From Bacteroidales bacterium (GTDB lineage: Bacteria; Bacteroidota; Bacteroidia; Bacteroidales; SM23-62): DNA of 5,462 nt. The DNA is taken from the NCBI GenBank assembly GCA_016783865.1, contig JADHVS010000281.1, forward strand, positions 1 to 5,462, given 5' to 3'. Below the pieces are notes generated by a model, which was given only the letters and a program-made list of their open reading frames with translations, was not told the origin of the DNA and searched no databases. Both the position numbers and the translations under genes were made by a program. Of the stretch, positions 1-5,462 are shown piece by piece (position 1 is the first letter of the stretch; every line of letters starts with the position of its first letter).

Positions 1-1278
1 GGTATCTGTCACTGTTGAATCCTGGATCTGTATTTGATCCAGGTAGAACATTACCAAAGTTTTAACAGAATCAAACTGAGCCATGTTTTCCTCCTTAACA
101 GGTTCAACTGGAGGGGCATCTACCTTCAGCGGATCTACGGGCGATCCGTTTTTGTAAAACCTGAAATCAAGATGAGGTCCGGTGGATAAGCCTGTGCTTC
201 CCACGTAACCGATTACATCACCCTGCTTGACATATGTACCGGTCTGGATTTTTTTCCCATAATCGCTCAGGTGAAGATAAGCTGTTGTGTACACACTGTT
301 ATGCCTTATCTTAACCATATATCCGTCAGCCTTTTTGTATGATTTTTCAATGATCTTACCATCGCCGATTGCATGAACAGGCGTGCCGTATGGAGCGGTA
401 TAATCGACTCCCAGGTGCGGTCTGCGGATCTTCAGAATAGGGTGCATCCTGCTGTATGAGTATCTCGAGCTGATCCTGGAATATCTTAACGGGGCTTTCA
501 GAAAGGCCCTGTGCAGGCTGTTCCCGTCCTGGTCGAAAAAGGTTAATACGCTGTCCTGCTCAAATGGAATAGCATAAAACTCCTTCCCGGCATGATAAAA
601 ACAGGCACCGTGCATCTCTCCCAAACCAATATATAGGGTGTCGACATAATGCTGGTCATAAATCACTTTGAACTTGTCTCCTTCCTGGATACCAAAAAAG
701 TCGATATTCCATGCATAAATTTCTGATAATTCAATGGCCATCATTGGATCCAGATTATTTTCCTTCATGGTCATCCAGAGTGATGAATGTATGCTTCCCC
801 CAGCCCTGTGTTCAGAAATGGTTACCTCCTTCTCACTTCGGCTGACTATTATACTGTCTTTTAATCCTACCAGTATATATTCAACCGGAGAATGTTCATA
901 TACGAAATATTGAACTGTTTCGGATGTGTCCCTGGTGCAAAAAACTTTATAAGGTTTTCCATACCTGATTTTTCTGAAATCAAAGACGTTATTATGGTTG
1001 GCAGCGATTTCGTGAATATCTTTACCACTTACACCATATTCCAGCAGCAGATCAGACAGGCTTTGATTCTTCCGGATAATCCCTTTATGTATGGTAAAAG
1101 AATCCACCGGGAGTCCATATTCCCTGATAATGACCAGCGGGGGTTTAAGGCTGTCGGGATATTCGACCAGTATAGCTCCATACTCGGGAAGAAACAGGGA
1201 ACGGATCGATACGTAGACAACTACACCAAGTATGATTAAAACAGGTCCGCCCAGTATGATTAATCGCCTTAACTTCAT
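1..1278 (-). CDS. Membrane-anchored M23 family peptidoglycan endopeptidase (3' end beyond the window)
   Basis: This frame is open from the ATG at 1278 to the left edge: 426 codons, no stop. It is a LytM/M23 zinc metallopeptidase, expected to cut peptide cross-links of peptidoglycan in the periplasm. Residues about 6-24 form one hydrophobic helix after a KLRR start, so it is an uncleaved anchor or signal peptide. Residues about 65-115 look like a LysM/OapA-like wall-binding region (IRKNQSLSDLLLEYGVS). The M23 domain covers about 265-386: H288-LGV-D292 gives the HxxxD zinc ligands, H336 (AYLHLSDY) is a catalytic His, and H369-L-D371 sits where the family normally has HxH. The last zinc ligand is therefore Asp instead of His, a variant I recall from Bacteroidota relatives. 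A charged tail follows the domain, and the true end is probably close. The start lies 18 bases after the leuS stop with no Shine-Dalgarno, which suggests one transcript with leuS. The family is certain; the exact bond cut, and whether it is active, are not. Confidence 0.93.
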   Translation of the reverse strand, partial: MKLRRLIILGGPVLIILGVVVYVSIRSLFLPEYGAILVEYPDSLKPPLVIIREYGLPVDSFTIHKGIIRKNQSLSDLLLEYGVSGKDIHEIAANHNNVFDFRKIRYGKPYKVFCTRDTSETVQYFVYEHSPVEYILVGLKDSIIVSRSEKEVTISEHRAGGSIHSSLWMTMKENNLDPMMAIELSEIYAWNIDFFGIQEGDKFKVIYDQHYVDTLYIGLGEMHGACFYHAGKEFYAIPFEQDSVLTFFDQDGNSLHRAFLKAPLRYSRISSRYSYSRMHPILKIRRPHLGVDYTAPYGTPVHAIGDGKIIEKSYKKADGYMVKIRHNSVYTTAYLHLSDYGKKIQTGTYVKQGDVIGYVGSTGLSTGPHLDFRFYKNGSPVDPLKVDAPPVEPVKEENMAQFDSVKTLVMFYLDQIQIQDSTVTDT

Positions 1279-1296
1279 CCGGTGAAAGTATCGTGG

Positions 1297-3951
1297 TTAT
1301 ACAACCACATTAATAATTTTCTTCGGGACAATAATAAACTTCCTTGGCGTCTTCCCATACAGCCATTTCTGGGCCTTCTCGTGTTCCAGGATGATTTTTT
1401 TGATCTCTTCCTGGTCCATATCCAGGGGAAGTTCCACCTTGAACCTCAGCTTTCCGTTGAAGGATACCGGATACTCATAGGCCTGTTCAACCAGTAACTG
1501 TTCATTATATATCGGGAAGGGTTGATCGGATATGGTTGGGGCTTGTCCCGATAATTCCCAGATCTCTTCTGCCAGGTGAGGGGCAAATGGGGACAATACC
1601 AGCATGAATTGTTCAGCCGTATTTTTCGCTACTTTCCCTTTTTTGATGCAGAGGTTTGTAAAGATCATCATCTGGGAAATGGCCGTATTGAACCGGAGAC
1701 CTTCAATGTCGTGTTCTACTTTCTTTATGGTCTGGTGAAGCGATTTGAGCACTTCGGTATCCTCTTCAATGTCCTGTATATGAGTAAGATCGGCAAAGAA
1801 TCTATAAACCTTGCCAAGGAAATTAAATACGCCTTTAATGCCATTTTCCGACCAGGGTTTTGTTGCCTCCAGGGGGCCCATGAACATCTCGTACAAACGC
1901 ATGGCATCGGCACCATATTTCGCCACAACATCATCCGGGTTAATCACATTTTTAAGTGATTTCGACATTTTCGCGACGATCTGTTTCAGCTCTTCACCCG
2001 TTTGGGTATGATAGAATTTTTCATCCTTTTCTTCAACCAGGTCGGAGGATACTTTAGCACCGGTGCCGGTTTCATATGCATAGGCAAGGATCATTCCCTG
2101 GTTAAACAGTTTCAGGTAGGGTTCATCGTGCGATACAATACCCAGGTCGAACAATACCTTGTGCCAGAACCGGCTGTAGAGCAGGTGCAGCACAGCGTGT
2201 TCAGCTCCGCCGATATAGAGGTCGACCGGCATCCAGTATTTTTCTTTTTCCGGGGAAAAGATAGCCTCCTCATTCAGCGGATCGAGGTATCTCAGGTAGT
2301 ACCAGCATGAACCTGCCCATTGGGGCATGGTATTGGTTTCGCGCCGTCCTTTTCTCCCTTGTTTATCTGTAACCTGGAGCCATTCTGTTGAGTTAGCGAG
2401 GGGCGATTCCCCTGCTTCACCAGGTTCATATTTTTTTAAGTCAGGAAGCTCAAGGGGTAATTCAGTTTCATCCAGCAGGCTGATGGTACCATCTTCCCAG
2501 TGAATAACCGGAAATGGTTCACCCCAGTAGCGCTGGCGGCTAAACAGCCAGTCGCGTATCTTATAATTGACGGCAGAATTACCAATCTTATATTTTTCAA
2601 GCCACTCAACGGTTGTTTTAATCCCTTCATCCTTGTTCATCCCATTGATATCCAGTCCTGTATCTGAAGAAGAAGAATTAATATAACTACCATCTTCTGT
2701 CCAGCAGGCTTCGGTTTTCAGGACCTGTTGCCTGAGTTCCGGATCTGCCTTTACAGGATCCATGATGCAGACAACAGGGATCTCAAATTTATTGGCAAAT
2801 TCAAAGTCGCGGGTATCATGCGCAGGTACGGCCATGATAGCACCTGTACCATATCCCATCATGACATAATCGGCTACCCAGATCGGGATTTTTTGGTTAT
2901 TGACAGGATTGATGGCATACCGGCCGGTAAAGACACCTGTTTTCTCCTTTGCCAGGTCGGTACGATCGAGGTCCGATTTAAGCGATGCAGCCCTGACATA
3001 TGTATCAATCTCTTCGGCTTTTTCAGGTGTTTTGATTTTTTCGAGCCAGGGATGTTCCGGTGCAATGACCATATAGGTGGCTCCAAACAGTGTATCGGGA
3101 CGGGTGGTGAAACAGCGTAATTTTTCTTCAAGCCCTTCCACAGTGAAATCAACATCGGCGCCTTCCGACCGGCCTATCCAATTCCTTTGCTGGTCCTTTA
3201 TACCTTCGGGCCAGTCTACATGGTCAAGTCCCTCTAAAAGCCTCTCTGCATAATTCGGGATCCGTAACAGCCATTGTTTTAAGTTCTTTTTGCTTACCTG
3301 GTTGCCACATTTTTCATGCGATCCGTCAAACAAAACCTCCTCGTTAGCGCATACAATTTTGCAGCTCGGGCAGTACCAGACCTGGGCATTGTCGTAATAC
3401 GCAAGTCGCTGGTTGTCAATATATTCTGTTATGGCCACCTGGCCCTGGCTTTTATTCTCGCCAGGGATCACGAGCTCCGCAATGGGCCGTCCTTTATTTT
3501 GATTTTTGTCGAACCACGTATTGTAAAGCTGAATGAAGATCCACTGGGTCCATTTATAATATTGAGGATCGGTAGTGTTTATTTCCCGGTCCCAGTCATA
3601 GGCCAGTCCCAGCGATTTGATCTGCCGGCGAAACGTATCGCAGTTTTTGTTGGTGATGATGGCAGGATGTGTGCCGGTTTGAATGGCATATTGTTCTGCC
3701 GGCAAGCCAAACGCATCCCATCCCATGGGATGGAGAACATTAAATCCCTTCATTCTCCTGAACCTGGCAACAATATCTGTAGCCGTGTAACCTTCGGGGT
3801 GGCCGACGTGCAGGCCGCTTCCGGAGGGGTATGGATACATGTCGAGCACATAATACTTCGGTTTGGTCTCGTCTGCCTCCACACTGAAAGTCTTATTCTC
3901 TTCCCAGTATTTTTGCCATTTCTTTTCTATCTCTGAAAACGTGTATTCCAT
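1297..3951 (-). CDS. leuS: Leucyl-tRNA synthetase (LeuRS)
   Basis: Complete gene of 884 residues for the cytoplasmic class I enzyme that activates leucine with ATP and charges tRNA-Leu. The ATP-binding motif HVGH is at residues 48-51, inside [20 protein letters not shown], and KMSKS is at 661-665. The CP1 editing domain, which hydrolyses mischarged tRNA, covers about 230-430. It carries [10 protein letters not shown] (281-290, the Thr-rich site) and [19 protein letters not shown] (368-386). A zinc knuckle is visible as C194-x2-C197 paired with H212-x2-C215, where relatives usually have a second CxxC. The tRNA-binding helical domain covers about 700-815 and the small C-terminal domain about 825-884. 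The length is close to E. coli LeuRS (860) and shorter than the roughly 940 residues I recall for Bacteroides LeuRS, and the zinc and CP1 sequences also differ from that type. The ATG at 3951 fits the family N-terminus ([16 protein letters not shown]). There is no Shine-Dalgarno. The M23 peptidase gene follows after 18 bases. Confidence 0.98.
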   Translation of the reverse strand: MEYTFSEIEKKWQKYWEENKTFSVEADETKPKYYVLDMYPYPSGSGLHVGHPEGYTATDIVARFRRMKGFNVLHPMGWDAFGLPAEQYAIQTGTHPAIITNKNCDTFRRQIKSLGLAYDWDREINTTDPQYYKWTQWIFIQLYNTWFDKNQNKGRPIAELVIPGENKSQGQVAITEYIDNQRLAYYDNAQVWYCPSCKIVCANEEVLFDGSHEKCGNQVSKKNLKQWLLRIPNYAERLLEGLDHVDWPEGIKDQQRNWIGRSEGADVDFTVEGLEEKLRCFTTRPDTLFGATYMVIAPEHPWLEKIKTPEKAEEIDTYVRAASLKSDLDRTDLAKEKTGVFTGRYAINPVNNQKIPIWVADYVMMGYGTGAIMAVPAHDTRDFEFANKFEIPVVCIMDPVKADPELRQQVLKTEACWTEDGSYINSSSSDTGLDINGMNKDEGIKTTVEWLEKYKIGNSAVNYKIRDWLFSRQRYWGEPFPVIHWEDGTISLLDETELPLELPDLKKYEPGEAGESPLANSTEWLQVTDKQGRKGRRETNTMPQWAGSCWYYLRYLDPLNEEAIFSPEKEKYWMPVDLYIGGAEHAVLHLLYSRFWHKVLFDLGIVSHDEPYLKLFNQGMILAYAYETGTGAKVSSDLVEEKDEKFYHTQTGEELKQIVAKMSKSLKNVINPDDVVAKYGADAMRLYEMFMGPLEATKPWSENGIKGVFNFLGKVYRFFADLTHIQDIEEDTEVLKSLHQTIKKVEHDIEGLRFNTAISQMMIFTNLCIKKGKVAKNTAEQFMLVLSPFAPHLAEEIWELSGQAPTISDQPFPIYNEQLLVEQAYEYPVSFNGKLRFKVELPLDMDQEEIKKIILEHEKAQKWLYGKTPRKFIIVPKKIINVVV

Positions 3952-3999
3952 CCGGACTAGAATGATTTAAGGATATAACCGCCTGGTTTTTAAAAGATA

Positions 4000-4030
4000 C
4001 AAAAGTAAGAAACTTAGCAAGAAGAACATA
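4000..4030 (-). promoter_or_regulatory. Likely Bacteroidota-type promoter of leuS
   Basis: On the minus strand, TACTTTTG (4000-4007) matches the Bacteroidota -7 consensus TAnnTTTG exactly. TATG (4027-4030), 19 bases upstream, matches the -33 element TTTG at three of four bases. Transcription would begin near 3993 and leave a leader of about 40 bases before the leuS ATG. The spacing and position are right, but the -33 match is weak and short AT-rich motifs occur by chance. Confidence 0.45.
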
Positions 4031-4037
4031 CTTTTTT

Positions 4038-4049
4038 GGTAAATTTACC
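4038..4049. promoter_or_regulatory. 12-bp perfect palindrome GGTAAATTTACC between leuS and tRNA-Arg
   Basis: GGTAAATTTACC is a perfect inverted repeat in the spacer between the divergent leuS and tRNA genes, just upstream of the proposed leuS promoter. It could be an operator for a dimeric regulator. Its inner TAAATTTA (4040-4047) also resembles TAnnTTTG with one mismatch, so it could instead be the -7 box of the plus-strand tRNA promoter. I see no convincing -33 box for the latter. Confidence 0.3.
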
Positions 4050-4068
4050 CCAAGAAGGAGTTACCGTC

Positions 4069-4096
4069 TGCTCACTGCTCACTGTTCACTCCTCAC
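4069..4096 (+). repeat. Four tandem heptamers (consensus TGCTCAC) just before tRNA-Arg
   Basis: The units are TGCTCAC, TGCTCAC, TGTTCAC and TCCTCAC, head to tail with no spacer, ending six bases before the tRNA. The first two are identical; the third differs at one base and the fourth at one. The array would lie in the 5' leader of the tRNA precursor if the promoter is upstream. It is non-coding, and its role is unknown; it may be a simple-sequence expansion. Confidence 0.8.
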
Positions 4097-4102
4097 CCAA
4101 AT

Positions 4103-4176
4103 GGTCCCGTAGTTCAATTGGATAGAATGCCAGATTCCGGTTCTGGTGGTTGCGCGTTCGAGTCGCGCCGGGATCA
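4103..4176 (+). tRNA. tRNA-Arg, anticodon CCG
   Basis: A 74-base cloverleaf folds by eye. The acceptor stem pairs GGTCCCG with CGGGATC (one G-T pair). The D arm is GTTC/GAAT around a 9-base loop with GG. The anticodon stem CCAGA/TCTGG closes the loop TTCCGGT, giving anticodon CCG at 4137-4139, which reads the arginine codon CGG. A 5-base variable loop follows, then the T arm GCGCG-TTCGAGT-CGCGC. The discriminator base is A and the genomic sequence continues CAA, so the CCA end is not encoded and must be added by nucleotidyltransferase. It is transcribed away from leuS, and a hairpin terminator lies 13 bases downstream. No copy of its 3' end was found elsewhere in the window. Confidence 0.97.
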
Positions 4177-4189
4177 CAAAGATTTAAGC

Positions 4190-4216
4190 CTATTGGTCTG
4201 TATATCAGACCGATGG
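4190..4216 (+). terminator. Hairpin terminator after tRNA-Arg, possibly bidirectional
   Basis: CTATTGGTCTG (4190-4200) and CAGACCGATGG (4206-4216) form an 11-pair stem with two G-T pairs and a TATAT loop. ATTTATTTTAC follows on the plus strand, a T-rich tract suited to intrinsic termination of the tRNA transcript. On the minus strand the hairpin lies 45 bases past the stop of the 59-residue gene and is followed by a modestly T-rich run, so it may also end that transcript. Confidence 0.75.
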
Positions 4217-4261
4217 ATTTATTTTACATGATCTCTACTGTAACACTACTGAAACAAATCC

Positions 4262-4441
4262 TCACTTTTCATCATCTCTCATATTGTTAAACAGAGCAAA
4301 GATAGCTGCACCTCCAATCACTACTGCTGGTATCCAAAATATGATAGTAAACAGGCCATGTTCAGGGATCTGTTTTTGTAGTACATAGAATGCATATACT
4401 GCATAGGCAATCCATACGATAATTCTGATAACTGTTTTCAT
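4262..4441 (-). CDS. Small two-helix membrane protein of unknown function (59 aa)
   Basis: The frame runs from ATG at 4441 to TGA at 4262, 59 residues. The protein starts MKTVIRIIVWIAYAVYAFYV and ends in the charged tail NNMRDDEK. Two hydrophobic stretches, residues about 4-21 and 31-51, are separated by a short polar turn (QKQIPEHG). This fits a helical hairpin in the inner membrane. The composition (Trp, Tyr, Ile, Gly-Gly in helix 2) and the charged end directly after the second helix are typical of real small membrane proteins rather than a chance frame. There is no Shine-Dalgarno; the region before the ATG is A+T-rich (CACTTAATAAC), as expected in Bacteroidota. It appears to stand alone, 234 bases after the next gene upstream, with a terminator hairpin beyond its stop. 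I do not recognise a family, and no function is assigned. Confidence 0.75.
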   Translation of the reverse strand: MKTVIRIIVWIAYAVYAFYVLQKQIPEHGLFTIIFWIPAVVIGGAAIFALFNNMRDDEK

Positions 4442-4510
4442 GTTATTAAGTGTTTGATATACAATATATTAAGTCTTTAAATAAGCCCCTCTAAGCGATT
4501 TTATGTGTTC

Positions 4511-4547
4511 AGCAAGGATCTATACCACTGATACTGAGATCGTTGCT
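4511..4547. other. Imperfect 11-bp inverted repeat with a 15-base loop
   Basis: AGCAAGGATCT (4511-4521) pairs with AGATCGTTGCT (4537-4547) at 10 of 11 positions, the exception being one G-G opposition (C-C on the other strand). The loop is 15 bases. A T-tract does not follow directly on either strand, so it is not a textbook terminator. It could be a structured RNA element, a regulator site or a remnant of a small mobile repeat. Confidence 0.5.
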
Positions 4548-4565
4548 CTACGGGCCTCTAAATGG

Positions 4566-4587
4566 CCTTAAAACGTGTGTTTTTAGG
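4566..4587 (-). terminator. Possible terminator hairpin of the secreted-protein gene
   Basis: CCTTAAAAC (4566-4574) and GTTTTTAGG (4579-4587) pair at 8 of 9 positions around a GTGT loop. It lies about 90 bases past the stop of the gene at 4676. On the minus strand it is followed by CCATTTAG, not a T-run, so the terminator call is weak; a mere A/T-rich chance hairpin is also possible. Confidence 0.3.
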
Positions 4588-4675
4588 ATGGAGATATATA
4601 AGTGACAGATATACAGCTAATTAAACTGATTATTGCCGATATATTAGGTAAGAAGAAAGTGAGCTTAAGAAGTTA

Positions 4676-5263
4676 TTATAATCCCTCTTCATTAAGGATT
4701 ATTTCAAAGTGATAGTATGATGTGCCTCCATAATTTGATGCCTGGATATATTTGTATCCAATGCTTAAATATGGAAAATCTTGACCATCAGATTTATTAG
4801 ATAAATAGAAATAATATCCCTCACCAGAGATTTCCTGGCGAGCATTGATTGTTTGGTAAGGAGCAATGCTTAATGAAAGATTCTTAAAAATATTATACAA
4901 TTGTTTCAATTGTTTGTCAGCTTTTCCCAATTCATCCGGATAATACCTAAATGATATTTTCCTTGAATCAGTAAATTTAGTTTCTTCATTAAACCAGATT
5001 ACTAAATGTCTTTCACTGCCTATGTATCTTAAGATTGGATTAGAATAAAAATCAGCACTTATACATTTACAATAATCTTGATACTCAGCTACATTATAAA
5101 GATTTTCATCTAGATGCAGTTTTTTACGTATCTCATATTGATTCGAATTCAATGGTAGGTAGAAAAATAATTGATCTATTTGTTGGTTTAATGCATCTTC
5201 TTGAGCAAAAGCTTTAATACTGAAAACCATTACTAATAGTAATAGAAGATTTATTGATCTCAT
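4676..5263 (-). CDS. Secreted protein of unknown function with signal peptide (195 aa)
   Basis: The frame runs from ATG at 5263 to TAA at 4676. Residues 1-20 are a clear Sec signal peptide (MRSINLLLLLVMVFSIKAFA), with AFA before Q21 fitting signal peptidase I; there is no lipobox Cys, so it should be a soluble periplasmic or exported protein. The mature part is mixed, with aromatic-rich segments likely to be beta strands (HLVIWFNEE, ISFRYYP, YYFYLSN, SYYHFEIIL) and a helical stretch at about 111-130 (ELGKADKQLKQLYNIFKNLS). C65 and C67 form a CKC pair. No catalytic motif, repeat or sorting tail is visible, and I do not recognise the family. The base composition is low in G+C (about 30-33% in two 60-base lines counted, against 35-60% in three leuS lines). 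The gene starts 52 bases after the stop of the partial upstream gene on the same strand, so the two may be co-transcribed. The signal peptide makes it very likely a real gene. Confidence 0.85.
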   Translation of the reverse strand: MRSINLLLLLVMVFSIKAFAQEDALNQQIDQLFFYLPLNSNQYEIRKKLHLDENLYNVAEYQDYCKCISADFYSNPILRYIGSERHLVIWFNEETKFTDSRKISFRYYPDELGKADKQLKQLYNIFKNLSLSIAPYQTINARQEISGEGYYFYLSNKSDGQDFPYLSIGYKYIQASNYGGTSYYHFEIILNEEGL

Positions 5264-5315
5264 TATATTTGGGATTTCTTAATGGTTGTCAAAATGGTTC
5301 TGTTTTTATCGCGAA

Positions 5316-5462
5316 TTATTTTAAATAAAGGATTGTTTTTTTTGTTGATTGATTTCTATGACCCATATATGTTTGGGTGGTACCATCATTATAGATAACA
5401 GTCGTGATTATAAATAAATGATCTACATTAGTGGCTGATTTACATTGGATTACTGTTGCGCT
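5316..5462 (-). CDS. C-terminal end of an unidentified protein (5' end beyond the window)
   Basis: A frame is open from the right edge to TAA at 5316, 48 codons. The residues look like genuine protein: alternating hydrophobic beta-strand patterns (VDHLFIITTVIYNDG) and a basic end (STKKTILYLK). The other two minus-strand frames meet stops in this stretch. No family can be named from so short a piece, and it shows no visible similarity to the secreted protein that follows 52 bases later on the same strand. It may be an intact upstream gene, or the remains of one. Confidence 0.5.
   Translation of the reverse strand, partial: SATVIQCKSATNVDHLFIITTVIYNDGTTQTYMGHRNQSTKKTILYLK

Larger units (their letters stand above)
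4442..4675. other. Non-coding AT-rich spacer with two imperfect hairpins
   Basis: No convincing coding frame is visible on either strand. The stretch separates two minus-strand genes and should hold the terminator of the secreted-protein gene and the promoter of the 59-residue gene. No good TAnnTTTG box was found before 4441; TATATTG just upstream of that start is one base short. The two hairpins are listed separately. A short GGCC-N7-GGCC inverted repeat (4553-4567) lies between them. Confidence 0.6.

Noticed and set aside
892..1239. Plus-strand open frame of 115 codons
   Set aside because: It lies wholly antisense to the M23 peptidase, whose motifs are clear, and its translation shows no recognisable domain.
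3316..3936. Plus-strand open frame of 206 codons, the longest antisense frame
   Set aside because: It is antisense to the conserved N-terminal part of leuS, including the HVGH region; long antisense frames are common opposite such genes.
4069..4096. CRISPR-like array
   Set aside because: The units are 7 bases with no spacers between them, so this is a simple tandem repeat.
4103..4176. Attachment site duplication of the tRNA-Arg 3' end
   Set aside because: No second copy of the T-arm and acceptor sequence was found in the window, and there is no integrase gene here.
4442..4675. Insertion sequence or transposase remnant
   Set aside because: The inverted repeats are short and close together, there are no target-site duplications that I can see, and no transposase-like frame exists.
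4602..4712. Plus-strand GTG frame of 36 codons (VTDIQLIKLIIADILGKKK...)
   Set aside because: It looks protein-like but is short, has a GTG start right after an in-frame stop, and overlaps the end of the secreted-protein gene on the other strand.

Overview
The window looks like a chromosomal piece from a member of the Bacteroidota, probably an environmental Bacteroidales-type lineage. This is inferred from four things. The -7 box upstream of leuS matches TAnnTTTG. No gene has a recognisable Shine-Dalgarno sequence. The tRNA gene does not encode its CCA end. The M23 peptidase has a zinc-site variant (H-x-D) that I remember from this phylum. No species can be named from the sequence alone.

Layout: all protein genes lie on the minus strand, and one tRNA lies on the plus strand. 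Read in the direction of transcription, the right edge (5462 to 5316) holds the C-terminal end of an unidentified protein. A secreted protein of unknown function with a clear signal peptide follows (5263 to 4676). After a 234-base non-coding stretch with two imperfect hairpins comes a 59-residue two-helix membrane protein (4441 to 4262). A hairpin terminator (4190-4216) lies between that small gene and a plus-strand tRNA-Arg(CCG) (4103-4176). The tRNA is preceded by four tandem heptamers (4069-4096) and a 12-bp palindrome (4038-4049). Leftward from a Bacteroidota-type promoter runs leuS, leucyl-tRNA synthetase (3951 to 1297, 884 residues, complete). After only 18 bases comes a membrane-anchored M23 peptidoglycan peptidase (1278 to the left edge), of which 426 codons are present without a stop.

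The left 4 kb is housekeeping: leuS and the peptidase are probably co-transcribed, and the tRNA is transcribed away from them. The part right of the tRNA is visibly richer in A+T, holds only small unrecognised genes, and looks like variable or accessory DNA. I found no CRISPR array, insertion sequence, transposase, phage gene or defence system, and no strong evidence for an undescribed multi-gene system. The points most worth a second look are the altered zinc ligand of the peptidase, the unusual zinc knuckle and subfamily of LeuRS, the heptamer repeats before the tRNA, and the structured AT-rich spacer.
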